This document shows, piece by piece, positions 23,998 to 33,406 of a stretch of 64,000 nucleotides of DNA. The DNA is taken from positions 496,001 through 560,000 of the forward strand of contig OZ245730.1 of assembly GCA_965227145.1 (NCBI GenBank), in the 5' to 3' direction. This stretch comes from JACKAQ01 sp965227145 (GTDB taxonomy: Bacteria; Calditrichota; Calditrichia; RBG-13-44-9; J075). Position 1 is the stretch's first letter; each line of letters starts with the position of its first letter. The notes under the pieces were generated by a model that was given only the letters and a program-made list of their open reading frames with translations, searched no databases and was not told where the DNA came from. A program made the translations under genes and the position numbers.

Positions 23998-24366
23998 ATG
24001 GCAAAGCAAGCATTAAAAACCGGTCTGCTGACCTTCAACAGCCAGACCTACCCGGTGCTCTCGATGGATTTCAACGAGGCGTTCAACGAAATCGACGTGA
24101 CCGATACCGGGACGACCGGCGACGGTAAGGAATACCTGGGCAGCCGGGCGGAGCGCAATTTCACGGTCGAGCTGTGGATGCAGGATAACCAGGCGGATCT
24201 TGCCCTGAACAGCGCCCAGGCGGGCGAGCTGGATTTTGAGGGTAAAACCTACGCCGGCACCATGATTTTCCTGACCCGGAACACCAACGGCGCCATCGAT
24301 GCCGGGATCAAGCAGACTTACACCGGCCGCTTCAACGGCGCTGTGACCACCACTCCGGCGTCCTAA
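23998..24366 (+). CDS. Major tail (tube) protein
   Basis: This 122-residue, beta-rich protein precedes the tail assembly chaperone and tape measure genes, the standard place for the tail tube protein. FNEAFNEIDVTDTGTTGDGKEYLGSRAERNFTVE-type sequence resembles small tube proteins of siphophages. Its short length indicates a minimal tube domain without decoration. A TAAGGAG site precedes ATG 23998; the stop overlaps the next gene (TAATG). Confidence 0.75.
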   Translation: MAKQALKTGLLTFNSQTYPVLSMDFNEAFNEIDVTDTGTTGDGKEYLGSRAERNFTVELWMQDNQADLALNSAQAGELDFEGKTYAGTMIFLTRNTNGAIDAGIKQTYTGRFNGAVTTTPAS

Positions 24367-24743
24367 TGGTTTCCGGCCGCAAAACTAAAGCAATTGACCT
24401 CTTTGGCGAGAAGCTATTTCTCGCCGAGAGGGATGCCTACGAGGTGCTGGAGCTGCAGGTCTTTATCCGGAAAAACGAGCTGGACGACGACAACCTGGTT
24501 TATTTGCTCCATGCGGCAAAGGCAATCGAGGCGGCGCTGAAGTTCAACGTCCGGGCGATTCCGTTCTGGAATATGCGCGCCAGGTTCAGGGTAAAGTGGG
24601 TGTGCCGGGCAAAGTACCTGCTCCGGCACCTGCAGGTTCGGGAAATCAACGACCTGTTTTTGCAAGTCCTGGAGCTGGAAAACCTGGACGACAGCGAAAA
24701 AAAAAAGGTAAGCAAGTCGGGCGGGACGTCGCCAAAGGGCTGA
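24366..24743 (+). CDS. Tail assembly chaperone, zero-frame product (gpG-like)
   Basis: This 125-residue helical protein lies between tube and tape measure genes and has the arrangement of lambda gpG. Near its end is the slippery heptamer A AAA AAG (24701-24707) in correct phase. Ribosomes that do not slip finish at 24743. Ribosomes that slip by -1 enter the frame ending at 24967 and make a roughly 200-residue gpGT-like protein. Such chaperones bind the tape measure protein and recruit tube subunits. Gene content and frameshift layout make the call strong although the sequence is not closely recognisable. Confidence 0.82.
   Translation: MVSGRKTKAIDLFGEKLFLAERDAYEVLELQVFIRKNELDDDNLVYLLHAAKAIEAALKFNVRAIPFWNMRARFRVKWVCRAKYLLRHLQVREINDLFLQVLELENLDDSEKKKVSKSGGTSPKG
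24701..24707 (+). promoter_or_regulatory. Programmed -1 frameshift site A AAA AAG
   Basis: A run of ten A (24697-24706) followed by GG gives A AAA AAG with AAA (24702-24704) and AAG (24705-24707) as zero-frame codons, one of the most slippery -1 signals known in bacteria. The -1 frame is open from here to 24967. Confidence 0.85.
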
Positions 24744-24967
24744 TCAATCATTTTTTTCAGGTGGCATGGGATAAGGTGGAATCCCTCCCGGTTTCGGCTT
24801 ACCACACAATGCTCGAGCAGTCGTTTAATATTGCCTGCCTATACCTGGGATCCGGATTCGAATTTATGACCGCCCGCGAAAGCCAGGCTCAGCTCCGCTG
24901 GGAGTACGAGCAGCTGGTGGCGCAGGGGCTTCTCAAACCAAAACCAAAGCAAAAAGATCATGGCTGA
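24707..24967 (+). CDS. Tail assembly chaperone, -1 frame extension (T part of gpGT-like fusion)
   Basis: After a -1 slip at 24707 the frame reads GKQVGRDVAKGLINHFF and continues for 86 residues (VAWDKVESLPVSAYHTM, GFEFMTARESQAQLRWEYEQ) to the stop at 24967, overlapping the tape measure start by 8 bases. It has no ribosome site or good start of its own, so it should be made only as the C-terminal part of the fusion. In lambda the T part binds the major tail protein. Confidence 0.82.
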   Translation, partial: GKQVGRDVAKGLINHFFQVAWDKVESLPVSAYHTMLEQSFNIACLYLGSGFEFMTARESQAQLRWEYEQLVAQGLLKPKPKQKDHG

Positions 24968-27602
24968 TAACATCGGTGAAAGCATTGGCAGCCTTTATGT
25001 CGAGGTGCAGGCCCGCACCGAGAAGCTGCAGCGCGAGCTGTTGGAGCTCCGGGAAAAGGTCTCCAAAAGCGCAAAGGAAATCAGCGCGGTTGCCAACGTC
25101 CGCCCCAATTTGGATGACCGGCTGCTGCGGATGAAAATTTCCGATCTCCGGAAAGAGCACGCCAGGCTAAAGGCGCAGCTCGAAAAGCAGATCCAGATGG
25201 ACGTTCGGGCGGACAGCCTCACCGGGCTGAAGCGCCAGATTGGCGACGTCGAGAAGGTCATGCGCGACGCCGGCGTTAGCATTCAGCAGATCCCCAAAGG
25301 CGTGGAAGACTCCGCGAAAAAATCCCTGACCAGTATCCGCTCATTCTCCTCCTCGGTGAAGGATTTTATCGTTGGTAACCTGGCGACCATAGGCGTGTTT
25401 GTCGGCGTCCAGCAGTTCCTGCAGCGCACCGGCGAAGCGATCAAGCTAGCGAAGGAGCAGGCGAAAGCCGAGGCGCAGGTCGAGCAGGCGATCCGGCAGA
25501 CCGGGCAGGCTGCCGGCTTTACGGCGCAGCAGCTATTCCGGGAGGCATCGGCGCTTCAGGAGGCGACCGGCGTCGGCGACGAGGTTTCCCTCCAGCGGGT
25601 GACCAAGCAATTACTGACGTTTACCAACGTAGTCGGCGACAACTTTATCCGGGCGCAAAAGGCGGTTCTGGATCTGAACGCGGTGATCAACGAGGGCAAC
25701 GTTTCCAGCCTGAGCACTCAATCAATACAGTTGGGCAAGGCGCTGGAAAATCCCGTTCAGGGCATCTCGGCGCTGACCCGCTCCGGGATTACCTTTACCG
25801 ATCAGCAAAAGGAGCTGATCAAATCGCTGGCGGAATCCGGAAAAATGTTTGCGGCGCAGTCAATTATCTTGGATGAAATCGAAGCCAAGTATGGCGGGCA
25901 GGCCAAAGCGCTGGCCGGCGCGGAGGCTGGGGCGATGCAGATGTCCGCGGCTTTTGGCGATTTTCTGGAGCGCGCCGGAAAGCGGCTGCTCCCGTTTCTG
26001 GAAACGGCCAACGGATTTCTGACCCGGTTTTTCAACAACCTGCTTTCTGATGCGCCGCGGAAATTTGCTGATCAGGTTTCCGAAATGAACCGTTCGGCGC
26101 TTGACCAGGTTTCCAAGTTTGACCAGCTGGTTTTCATTTACGAGGATCTGCGTGGCGCAACGAAGCTCACCGCCGGCGAGCAGAAGCTCCTGAAGGAAAC
26201 CATCGGCGACCTGCAAAAGCTATATCCCAGCTACCTTAAAAATATCGATCTGGAGGCGGGCAAGCTCGGCGACGTCCAAAAGGCGTTCACCGATGCCCGG
26301 CTGTCCTTACAAAAATACCTGGAGCAGCGGGTCCAGCTGGCGGTTCTCCAAAACAAGGAGTCCGAGCTGGTGAATATCGTTAGCGAAATCAGCAACCTGG
26401 AGCAGGGGCGCCGGCGCTTTAAGGCGGAGGTGGAAAACGCCCTCAATACCGGCATTTTTAACGGCGTCCGGTTTGAGGATCAGCAGCAGCTGCAGCAGGC
26501 GATTGACCTGGCGGAGCAACAGCTGGAAAGCTTCACCGGCGGCAGGCTGGCGTTTGTTGAGAACCAGAAAAAGATGCTACAGGAGGAAATTGCTGATCTG
26601 CAGAAAATCACCGCGGAGCTGTTCGAGGCGCCGGCGGATGCCAAAAACGGCGACGACAAAGCCGGCATCACCATTCCGGTAAAGCTCGAGCCGACCGGCG
26701 AGCTGGATATCAAGGATCAGCGGACGGCGTTCGAGAAGGCGTTCGGGACGGTAAGCGAGGCGCAGAAAAAGGTGTTTGACGAGCTGAAGTTTGGCGCCCA
26801 GGGGTATCTCGGATACCGGATCGCCCAGATCCAGCTGGAAACCGAGGAATTTATCAAGGCCGGCGCGGTTAAGGCAGATGCCGAGGCGCTGGCAATCCAG
26901 CGGATCAAGGGGCTGTATAACGAGTATTTTGCCTATCTCGATAAGGCTGGCGAGGAAAAGCTGACCCGCGACCAGGAGCGGCTTGCCGAGCTGGCAGCGG
27001 CGCAGGAGGAGAATTTCGACTTTATTTCCGCCGGCTTTGAGTCGTTTTCCGACGGGTTTGAAACCATGATGCAGGATATCCGGATCAGCTCGGACGCCGC
27101 AAACTCGGCGCTGGAAAAGGGCTTTATTGCGATGGCAAATACCTTCATCGCCCAGGTCCAGCGGATGGCGGCGGAGTGGGCTGCGTTTCAATTGCTGCAA
27201 AGCGCCGCCAGCGCATTCGGGATCGCGCTTCCGGGCAAGCTGCTGGGCAAGGCTGCCGAAGCCGCCGCCGGCGCCACGGGCGGAAGGTTCGCCGGAACGC
27301 CGGCCGGCGTCAAGCGCATGGCAACGGGCGGCTCGTTCATTGTTCCGCCGGGATTCCAGGGCGACAGCTATCCGCTGTTTGTCCAGTCCGGCGAGCGTGT
27401 TAGCGTAACGCCGGCGGGGCAGGTCGCCCAAATGGATGCCGGCTGGGGTCAAATCCGGAACGCCATCGAGGCGCTCAACCTGAACCTGATGACCCACCGG
27501 AGCAAGTTCGAATTCCGGGCAAACATCGAGGGCGCGCTCAAGGGGCGGGATCTCGAGCTGAGCTACGACCGGCAGAAGCGCGTTAGCGGGAAGATCCGCT
27601 AA
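24960..27602 (+). CDS. Tail tape measure protein
   Basis: This 880-residue protein is the longest in the phage. It is mostly helical with long coiled-coil stretches at the N-terminus, a hydrophobic segment near residues 133-150 (FIVGNLATIGVFVGVQQF), Ala/Gln-rich middle repeats, and a Gly-rich, hydrophobic C-terminal part (SAFGIALPGKLLGKAAEAAA). The family sets tail length; by the usual 1.5 angstrom per residue rule the tail would be near 130 nm. It follows the frameshifted chaperone, as expected. ATG 24960. Confidence 0.9.
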   Translation: MADNIGESIGSLYVEVQARTEKLQRELLELREKVSKSAKEISAVANVRPNLDDRLLRMKISDLRKEHARLKAQLEKQIQMDVRADSLTGLKRQIGDVEKVMRDAGVSIQQIPKGVEDSAKKSLTSIRSFSSSVKDFIVGNLATIGVFVGVQQFLQRTGEAIKLAKEQAKAEAQVEQAIRQTGQAAGFTAQQLFREASALQEATGVGDEVSLQRVTKQLLTFTNVVGDNFIRAQKAVLDLNAVINEGNVSSLSTQSIQLGKALENPVQGISALTRSGITFTDQQKELIKSLAESGKMFAAQSIILDEIEAKYGGQAKALAGAEAGAMQMSAAFGDFLERAGKRLLPFLETANGFLTRFFNNLLSDAPRKFADQVSEMNRSALDQVSKFDQLVFIYEDLRGATKLTAGEQKLLKETIGDLQKLYPSYLKNIDLEAGKLGDVQKAFTDARLSLQKYLEQRVQLAVLQNKESELVNIVSEISNLEQGRRRFKAEVENALNTGIFNGVRFEDQQQLQQAIDLAEQQLESFTGGRLAFVENQKKMLQEEIADLQKITAELFEAPADAKNGDDKAGITIPVKLEPTGELDIKDQRTAFEKAFGTVSEAQKKVFDELKFGAQGYLGYRIAQIQLETEEFIKAGAVKADAEALAIQRIKGLYNEYFAYLDKAGEEKLTRDQERLAELAAAQEENFDFISAGFESFSDGFETMMQDIRISSDAANSALEKGFIAMANTFIAQVQRMAAEWAAFQLLQSAASAFGIALPGKLLGKAAEAAAGATGGRFAGTPAGVKRMATGGSFIVPPGFQGDSYPLFVQSGERVSVTPAGQVAQMDAGWGQIRNAIEALNLNLMTHRSKFEFRANIEGALKGRDLELSYDRQKRVSGKIR

Positions 27603-28849
27603 TGGCTGCCATCAATATACAGTTTCCCATGTTTCAGGTGGACGCCAATAACCAGCTGGAAATTGTGATCCGGGTCCTCAACGGCGAGACCTCGGAGACC
27701 TGGAACACCGTCGAAAAGCAGATGGTCATCACCGATATGAGCGAGCTGGAGTTTGGCTTCGAGCTGGACGAATCGCTGATCGCGCACGGCACGTTCAAAA
27801 TTGATGTTACGGATATCAACGGCGAACTTGGCGCATGGATTTTCATGCAGCCGTTTGACCGGGCGGTTGCCGATCCGTATATCACCATCGATTTGCTGCT
27901 GAACGGCAGCGTTATTTTTAGCGGCTACCTGCTCGAGGATACCGCGTCTTATGACTACGAAACGAAAGTCCTCTCTCTGGAATTTGCCTCGCAGATTGCC
28001 AAGCTTTACGAAGCCTCGCTGATCGACGGCGACGGCAACTATACCAACCCGTTCGGCTATGCGGACAACATCCTGATTCCCTTTGATGATTTCCTGCTCG
28101 AGGTTTTCCAGGTGGCGCTGCCGTATATCACGCTGAGCAGTATCAATATCGTCAACGACTGGAGCTTCCGGGCGAACGACGGGACGACGGACTACAACGG
28201 GGATATCAGCAGCCTGTATGTGATATCGCAGCGGGTGTACCGGACGAACGCGATCGTTTCGCAAAACCTCGGCGAGCTGATGAAAAACCTTGCCCGGAGC
28301 TGGGGCTACATCATCGGGCTGGAGCGCAACGAGCAGCTGATTTTCGAGCCGGCTTTTAACTACGACGCCGGCAACCTGCAGAGCCTGGGGCGGATCCTGA
28401 AGCGCCGGAAGTTTTACCAATACGATTTTGTTTCTTATTACGAGGCGAGCTGCTCCGGCAGCGATCCGGCATCGCCAAAAAGCTCGCTGGGCGATTACAG
28501 CGAGCTGGAGGGGCGCAGCGTCAAAAGCAATCAGGATTTTTATTTCTATGCGGATCAGTCCTACTCTGTATTTGCGCTGAGCAATACGGTCGGGCGAAAC
28601 GTCCGTTACGCCATCGCGCCGCTGGTTTCCGGGGCCTACCAAAACAGCGTCTATATCGAGGCGAACTACTGGCACAAGTTTATGGGCAACCTCGGCAACC
28701 TGATCATCGAGGAGTTTGTGGTTGAGGGCGTGGACTACACGCTGCGCAAGTTTTTTGTAGATGGCGGCGTCAAGTATCGCCCGTTCAAGATATCGCGGGA
28801 TTTCAAAAAGGCAGTTACTAAAATCAAGGCTTTTCAATACTGGCAGTAA
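27602..28849 (+). CDS. Tail tip protein (distal tail or hub-like)
   Basis: This 415-residue, beta-rich protein follows the tape measure gene with a TAATG overlap, where siphophages encode distal tail and hub proteins. It has the regular strand pattern and acidic character of gp27-like hub domains, such as DRAVADPYITIDLLLNGSVIFSGYL early and a compact C-terminal end (KAVTKIKAFQYWQ). I cannot place it in a named family from sequence alone. Confidence 0.65.
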   Translation: MAAINIQFPMFQVDANNQLEIVIRVLNGETSETWNTVEKQMVITDMSELEFGFELDESLIAHGTFKIDVTDINGELGAWIFMQPFDRAVADPYITIDLLLNGSVIFSGYLLEDTASYDYETKVLSLEFASQIAKLYEASLIDGDGNYTNPFGYADNILIPFDDFLLEVFQVALPYITLSSINIVNDWSFRANDGTTDYNGDISSLYVISQRVYRTNAIVSQNLGELMKNLARSWGYIIGLERNEQLIFEPAFNYDAGNLQSLGRILKRRKFYQYDFVSYYEASCSGSDPASPKSSLGDYSELEGRSVKSNQDFYFYADQSYSVFALSNTVGRNVRYAIAPLVSGAYQNSVYIEANYWHKFMGNLGNLIIEEFVVEGVDYTLRKFFVDGGVKYRPFKISRDFKKAVTKIKAFQYWQ

Positions 28850-28858
28850 GGAAGCGCA

Positions 28859-29338
28859 ATGGGAATTTTCGGGACAGCGGCGCCAAAGTTTGTATTTGAC
28901 AACGGCGGCAGCGGCGAAGCAACGATCTTACTCGACTACGCCCGGATTACAAAGGACGAGCCGGATCCGCGGGTGATCCGCCACGAAAGCATTGTGGATG
29001 GGCATCGGGTCTATGTCGAAAAGGGGAAATACTGGCTGTTTGAGGTGGAGCTGAACCTTTTCAAATACTCCGATCCGCTGGGCAAGTATAGCAATATTAA
29101 GGCTTTCGATGGCGAGCTGGTTTCCCTTTGGCGGCACCGGGACGGCGAGCAGTTCAAAAAGGCCGGCGGCTCGGACTGCCTTTTCCGGATTATGGAGGTG
29201 ACCGCGTTCGCGATTGAAAACGTCCAGTTCCGGGACCGGCTGCTGGTCAAGTTTGAGTCGGTGGACTTTGTAGATGAGGCCGGCAGCACGGTCATTGTTC
29301 CGCAGGCGACCGACGTAACCGTTTTAAGTGGAGAATAG
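28859..29338 (+). CDS. Tail-associated protein of unknown family
   Basis: This 159-residue, beta-rich protein without signal or membrane segment sits between the tail tip and tailspike genes. An AAGGAAG site precedes ATG 28859. Features such as DYARITKDEPDPRVIRHESI and YVEKGKYWLFEVELNLF suggest a small beta-barrel, as in baseplate or tail-tip proteins. The role is inferred from position. Confidence 0.65.
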   Translation: MGIFGTAAPKFVFDNGGSGEATILLDYARITKDEPDPRVIRHESIVDGHRVYVEKGKYWLFEVELNLFKYSDPLGKYSNIKAFDGELVSLWRHRDGEQFKKAGGSDCLFRIMEVTAFAIENVQFRDRLLVKFESVDFVDEAGSTVIVPQATDVTVLSGE

Positions 29339-29342
29339 CAGG

Positions 29343-31502
29343 ATGTCTACAGTACACACATTGCGGGTCAGGATCATCAACAACGCCACCGGCGGGATGC
29401 TCGCTGGCTACGGCGGATATGTGGGCTTTGTCGCCCAGGGCGGCGCGCCGGGATCGGTTGTGCCGATGACGGAAGATACCGGGAACCCCGGCGTATATTT
29501 CAAAACCGGCGTCGCCGGCGGTTACTACGATATCTACCTCGACCTGGATAAAAGCGGCTCGTTTCTCGCCGGCGATTTGAAGCTGTCCGGCGTTCGGCAC
29601 GGGCTCGCGGTGGATGATGTTTCCGACGTGAACATTGAGGATTATTCCATTGCGCTGGTTGACCTTTCGCCGGAGGTGATTGCCTACATCGACGCTGCCG
29701 CAGGATCTCCCCCGGATGGCGTAACGATCGGGCTGAACGGATCCGGCGAGCTGGAGGTAAAGGACAACGGTCTGGACGGCTCGACCAAGCTGATCGACGA
29801 GAGCCTGCCCGGCGCAAAGCTGCAGGACGAAACGCTCGCCGAGCGGCATCATGGCGCGGACTCAATTATTGCGGCGCACACCAAAGGATCGCAGTTTTTA
29901 GACACGGCAATTTTTGAGCGGGCCGGAATTCCGCCGATCTGGACGGTGAAGGACGACGCGCTACCCGGCGCAAAGTTAGTGCCCGAATCGGTTACCGGCG
30001 GACAGCTCAGCGATGAAACGTTGCCGGCGAGATCCTTTATTCCGGACTCGCTGGAAGCAGGAATGACTAACCCCGCAAGCTTTATGAACACGGATCAATT
30101 TGAGCGGGTCGGCACTCCGTACAAATGGCAGATTAAGCAATCGCTGCTCGACAGCATCAGCGGAACCGGGGCGCCATACATCGTTAACGTGCTGGACTTT
30201 GGCGCGGATACTTCCGGCGCGGGCTCCAGCTCGCAGGCGTTCCAGGATGCCTTCAACGCTGTGGGCGAAGGAAAAGGGATTGTCGTGATACCGCCGGGAA
30301 CTTACCTGGCGAAAAACCTGACTGTTCCCGGTAACGTTGATATTTGGGCGTTCGGCGCCATCATTACAATGGGCGGCGCTGCGCCGGCCGGCGAAACTTC
30401 ACCCGATTCGTGGATCATCAAGTCTGTCGGCTCGTCTGGGAATGAAAACCCGTTCATCCGGATTGAGGGCGGCGACTGGCGCGGTGAACTAACAACGGTT
30501 TTCACTGAACAAAGCTCCGGCAATTTGTTTGATTTTACGTTTTGTAAATCGGTTAGCATTACCGGCGCGATTCTCCGAAACAGCCGGAAGCATGCCGTTT
30601 CCTTTGCCCGATGCTTTGACTGCCATGTAACCCATTGTCGCATAGACAAGGTCGCCGGCGCCGGCGTTTCGATAGCGGGTTCTACCGATATTTTTGTCAG
30701 CCAAAACGATATTACTGAATCGGCGTTCGGCGTAAAGGCAATCACCCAGGTCACTGACCCTCAGCGAATTTTTGTGACGACAAACCGGATTTCAGTGTTC
30801 ACTTGCGGAGTTTCTATTACGTTTGGTTCAGGCTCTCACGTTGCTGAAAATTCAATTTACTATGTTGCAAAATCCGGCTTCACGGTTCACTTGCGCGGGA
30901 TATTGGTCGGCTATACGCCTTTTGGCGCGCCGGCAGGCTCAATGATAGAGAACATCATGATCTATGGTAATAATGTCAATGGGCTTTTCCTATACTTCTC
31001 AATAGTGGTGAACGCTGGCAGCTTGTTTTTGAGAAATGCGATGGTTGCCAATAATAATATCAGTGGTCATGCTGGAATTACATTTGATTTTGACTTTGGT
31101 GGAGAATATCAAAACGTATTAATAAAGGGTAACTTGATTACATGCACTGGCTCAGGGTCAACGACCGGAATAGCCATCTATGGTCAAGGCACTTTCGGAG
31201 TGCAGTTTAATCAGGTGATCGGCTTCAATTGGGGAATATCGGTTACAAACATTGCAGCTACCTCAATCGGTCATTTGATTGCAAATAACCGGATAAGTGA
31301 AGGAACCTACGGCATGGCTTTGGCCAAAATGGCATCTTCAATCATCCGTGACAATTTTTTCGAGAACACCGGCGACCTTGCTTTTTACCTGACCAATACG
31401 GCAAACAACAATTACATAGATCGTAACTACCTGCTCAATTGCGCTGAAACCTACAGCGACGGCGGCACCGGTAACCAGATAACGAACACCGTGGAAATGT
31501 AG
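29343..31502 (+). CDS. Tail fibre/tailspike with pectate-lyase-like beta-helix
   Basis: This 719-residue protein has an N-terminal virion-attachment domain (about 1-110), a middle repeat region where a motif related to LPGAKLxDETL recurs (about residues 140-240), and a parallel beta-helix beginning at VLDFGADTSGAGSSSQAFQDA (about 285) that resembles Pectate_lyase_3/glycosyl hydrolase 28-type tailspikes. Such proteins bind and often degrade surface polysaccharide. From about 30,760 the base composition becomes more AT-rich, suggesting exchange of the receptor-binding part. ATG 29343 has a GGAGAATAG site. Confidence 0.82.
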   Translation: MSTVHTLRVRIINNATGGMLAGYGGYVGFVAQGGAPGSVVPMTEDTGNPGVYFKTGVAGGYYDIYLDLDKSGSFLAGDLKLSGVRHGLAVDDVSDVNIEDYSIALVDLSPEVIAYIDAAAGSPPDGVTIGLNGSGELEVKDNGLDGSTKLIDESLPGAKLQDETLAERHHGADSIIAAHTKGSQFLDTAIFERAGIPPIWTVKDDALPGAKLVPESVTGGQLSDETLPARSFIPDSLEAGMTNPASFMNTDQFERVGTPYKWQIKQSLLDSISGTGAPYIVNVLDFGADTSGAGSSSQAFQDAFNAVGEGKGIVVIPPGTYLAKNLTVPGNVDIWAFGAIITMGGAAPAGETSPDSWIIKSVGSSGNENPFIRIEGGDWRGELTTVFTEQSSGNLFDFTFCKSVSITGAILRNSRKHAVSFARCFDCHVTHCRIDKVAGAGVSIAGSTDIFVSQNDITESAFGVKAITQVTDPQRIFVTTNRISVFTCGVSITFGSGSHVAENSIYYVAKSGFTVHLRGILVGYTPFGAPAGSMIENIMIYGNNVNGLFLYFSIVVNAGSLFLRNAMVANNNISGHAGITFDFDFGGEYQNVLIKGNLITCTGSGSTTGIAIYGQGTFGVQFNQVIGFNWGISVTNIAATSIGHLIANNRISEGTYGMALAKMASSIIRDNFFENTGDLAFYLTNTANNNYIDRNYLLNCAETYSDGGTGNQITNTVEM

Positions 31503-31514
31503 AAAGGGATTTGT

Positions 31515-32492
31515 ATGCCTACAGAAGTTATCAAAGTAATCGATACAGCCGGCGGCGGTGATTATACCTCTATCAAGGCAGCGATCGATGGCGAGGCGCG
31601 AAACCTTGTTGCGGCTGACCAGATTGCGGTTTTCGAGTTTACGGGCGGGCGCGATTACGCGGGCGATTTGTATATCCGGTCGCCGTGGGTTACCGATCAA
31701 AGCCATTACATCCATTTCAGGCCGCACACGGAATCGCAGCGGGCTACCTCTAAGTTCTCGACTTCGAAGTATTATCTCGAGCGTCGGGATTTTTACTACG
31801 GGTTTCAGATCGAGCGTAACAATGTGATCTGGGAGGGGATGCAGATGATCGGTATTGATATGTTTTTCAATTTTTATTTTAACGCAGCATCGCAAACAAA
31901 CGGGTTCTGGAAGATCATCGGCTGCTTTATCAATGGCGGGACGCCTCACCACATGTATCAGATAGGTAGCGGCAATAAAGTTTATTTGATAAACAATATC
32001 ATCATTTCTACCAAGTTTTCGAGCTACAGCCTTTCTTATTCTTCCGCTGAAATTTATGCTTACAATAACACTTACAAAAATAACAACGAGCTCTACCTCG
32101 GCACGTCCGTTCGCTTCAAAAACAATATTGTTTCGGCGGGTAGCCTCGGGATCGGCGGGACGCCTCACGCAGACAGCGATTACAATGTAAGCAATATCGC
32201 CGGAGATCCTGTCGGCGCCAATGGAATCATCGGCGCTCCGGCTTTTAAAAATGTGGCTCAAAAGGATTTCTCGCTTTTGGCGACAGACACGATCGCAAAG
32301 GGAAACGGTCTCGATCTCTCAACGGATTTGGCTTATCCGTTTACCGACGATATCGATTTGCAGGAGCGGCTCGAGCCGTGGTCGATTGGCGCTTATCAGT
32401 TTAATATATTGCCGGAGGAGGAAGGCTCTGTCCGGTCGCGGTTCCGGCGTTGGAGAAAATACTGGCGGGGATGGCGGCGTTTTGGCGGTTAG
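31515..32492 (+). CDS. Second beta-helix tail or receptor-binding protein
   Basis: This 325-residue protein shows a parallel beta-helix pattern typical of right-handed helix repeats (NNVIWEGMQMIGIDM, NKVYLINNIIIST, AEIYAYNNTYKNNNELYLG, RFKNNIVSAG) and ends in a basic, Trp/Arg-rich tail (RSRFRRWRKYWRGWRRFGG). It lies behind the tailspike with an AAAGGGA site before ATG 31515. I infer a virion surface role, possibly the true receptor-binding tip. The basic tail is odd and might contact lipid or DNA. Confidence 0.7.
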   Translation: MPTEVIKVIDTAGGGDYTSIKAAIDGEARNLVAADQIAVFEFTGGRDYAGDLYIRSPWVTDQSHYIHFRPHTESQRATSKFSTSKYYLERRDFYYGFQIERNNVIWEGMQMIGIDMFFNFYFNAASQTNGFWKIIGCFINGGTPHHMYQIGSGNKVYLINNIIISTKFSSYSLSYSSAEIYAYNNTYKNNNELYLGTSVRFKNNIVSAGSLGIGGTPHADSDYNVSNIAGDPVGANGIIGAPAFKNVAQKDFSLLATDTIAKGNGLDLSTDLAYPFTDDIDLQERLEPWSIGAYQFNILPEEEGSVRSRFRRWRKYWRGWRRFGG

Positions 32493-32595
32493 CGCTATAT
32501 ATCGTATATTCATTAATGCCTGGTTTTATGGATGGCTCAGTCTCGGGAAGTATCAAGGGCGGGAATGAATAACCATCATATTGGAGGCGCTTTCA

Positions 32596-32922
32596 ATGGT
32601 AACAGCTATTTTACTTTTCTTATCCGCCGCTTTTCGCGCAATTCAGGAGCACGGCAAGTGGCGCAATTCAGCGGAGTGGTCCGTCCTTTACGGGACGTGG
32701 TGGCTCCGGACCGATCACCCGTTGAACCTGGACGGCTATCACGTTTCGAGCAGCCTGCATGTTTGGCTGGTTTTGTTTGCCGGTTTCTTTTGGGAATGGT
32801 CGCTGTGGTGGGTGCCGGTTGCCTGGATCGCCTTTTACCAGGTGAACAACTTTTTTTATCATGTGGTTTTTACGGTTCCGGAAAGGCGGGACTGGCATCC
32901 AGTTAAGGAAATGGTGGAATAA
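32596..32922 (+). CDS. Small integral membrane protein at the end of the late genes
   Basis: This 108-residue protein has two to three hydrophobic spans (TAILLFLSAAF, WLVLFAGFFWEWSLWW, VAWIAFYQVNNFFYHVVF) and many tryptophans. ATG 32596 sits 8 bases after GGAGG; TTG 32581 is less likely. I recognise no family. It might serve lysis or exclusion. It is the last forward-strand phage gene. Confidence 0.65.
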   Translation: MVTAILLFLSAAFRAIQEHGKWRNSAEWSVLYGTWWLRTDHPLNLDGYHVSSSLHVWLVLFAGFFWEWSLWWVPVAWIAFYQVNNFFYHVVFTVPERRDWHPVKEMVE

Positions 32923-32930
32923 AAAAAGCC

Positions 32931-32987
32931 AGCCCCGGCTTATTTAAAATAATTTAGGAGTGATTGTTTTGTGGAGGGACCGGGGCT
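32931..32987. terminator. Inverted repeat between convergent phage genes
   Basis: AGCCCCGG (32931-32938) and CCGGGGCT (32980-32987) are perfect inverted repeats 41 bases apart, just after the last forward gene and just before the 3' end of the reverse-strand group. They could form a long-range stem that ends transcription from both sides; the wide loop makes this uncertain. Confidence 0.35.
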
Positions 32988-32995
32988 GTACTGGT

Positions 32996-33115
32996 TTAAT
33001 GTAACACATAGGACAGATACATCAAAATATAGCAGATCACAAAAACGCCGATTGTTAAAATCGTTAGCTTTACGATTACGATAAACAATTCCCAGATGAA
33101 CTTGAGCGTTTTCAT
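32996..33115 (-). CDS. 39-residue single-span membrane peptide
   Basis: The peptide is almost wholly a membrane span (FIVIVKLTILTIGVFVICYI) with a basic N-terminus. It starts at ATG 33115, overlapping the end of the next upstream reverse-strand gene (33112) by a few bases, which is a normal coupling. A longer version starting further upstream would run into that gene. I recognise no family. Confidence 0.5.
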   Translation of the reverse strand: MKTLKFIWELFIVIVKLTILTIGVFVICYILMYLSYVLH

Positions 33116-33396
33116 TTGAACACCAGGTATGCGGTTAGTTGAAGAATGATCAGCGCCAGCATCATGAAAATCAGGGTAAACAGCCAAAGCGTGTTGTTCA
33201 ATTTGTCGTAGTCGATTTCCCTGGCGACTTCCACCACCTTTTCCACCGGCTTAACAATGGTATACTCGATGACGGTGGCGCTGCCGTTGATGGTGTGCTT
33301 TGCCAGCTTCGCCGCCGGCACAGCGGTTTTGTTGATGACCTGGGCAGCGATGTGCTGCGAATCGATTTCCTGAGGCTCCCACTTGACGAGCTGCAT
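33112..33396 (-). CDS. Small C-terminally anchored membrane protein
   Basis: This 94-residue protein has a soluble N-terminal part and a C-terminal span (LWLFTLIFMMLALIILQLTAYLV). ATG 33396 follows a GAGGAGA site on the reverse strand; an in-frame start at 33492 would overlap the neighbouring gene. I recognise no family. Together with its neighbours it forms a reverse-strand group at the phage end, so it may be expressed in the prophage. Confidence 0.6.
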   Translation of the reverse strand: MQLVKWEPQEIDSQHIAAQVINKTAVPAAKLAKHTINGSATVIEYTIVKPVEKVVEVAREIDYDKLNNTLWLFTLIFMMLALIILQLTAYLVFK

Positions 33397-33406
33397 ATTT
33401 TTCTCC

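Noticed and set aside
27599..28837. Reverse-strand 412-codon frame opposite the tail tip gene
   Set aside because: It covers the forward gene almost exactly and has no recognisable protein features; it is a shadow.
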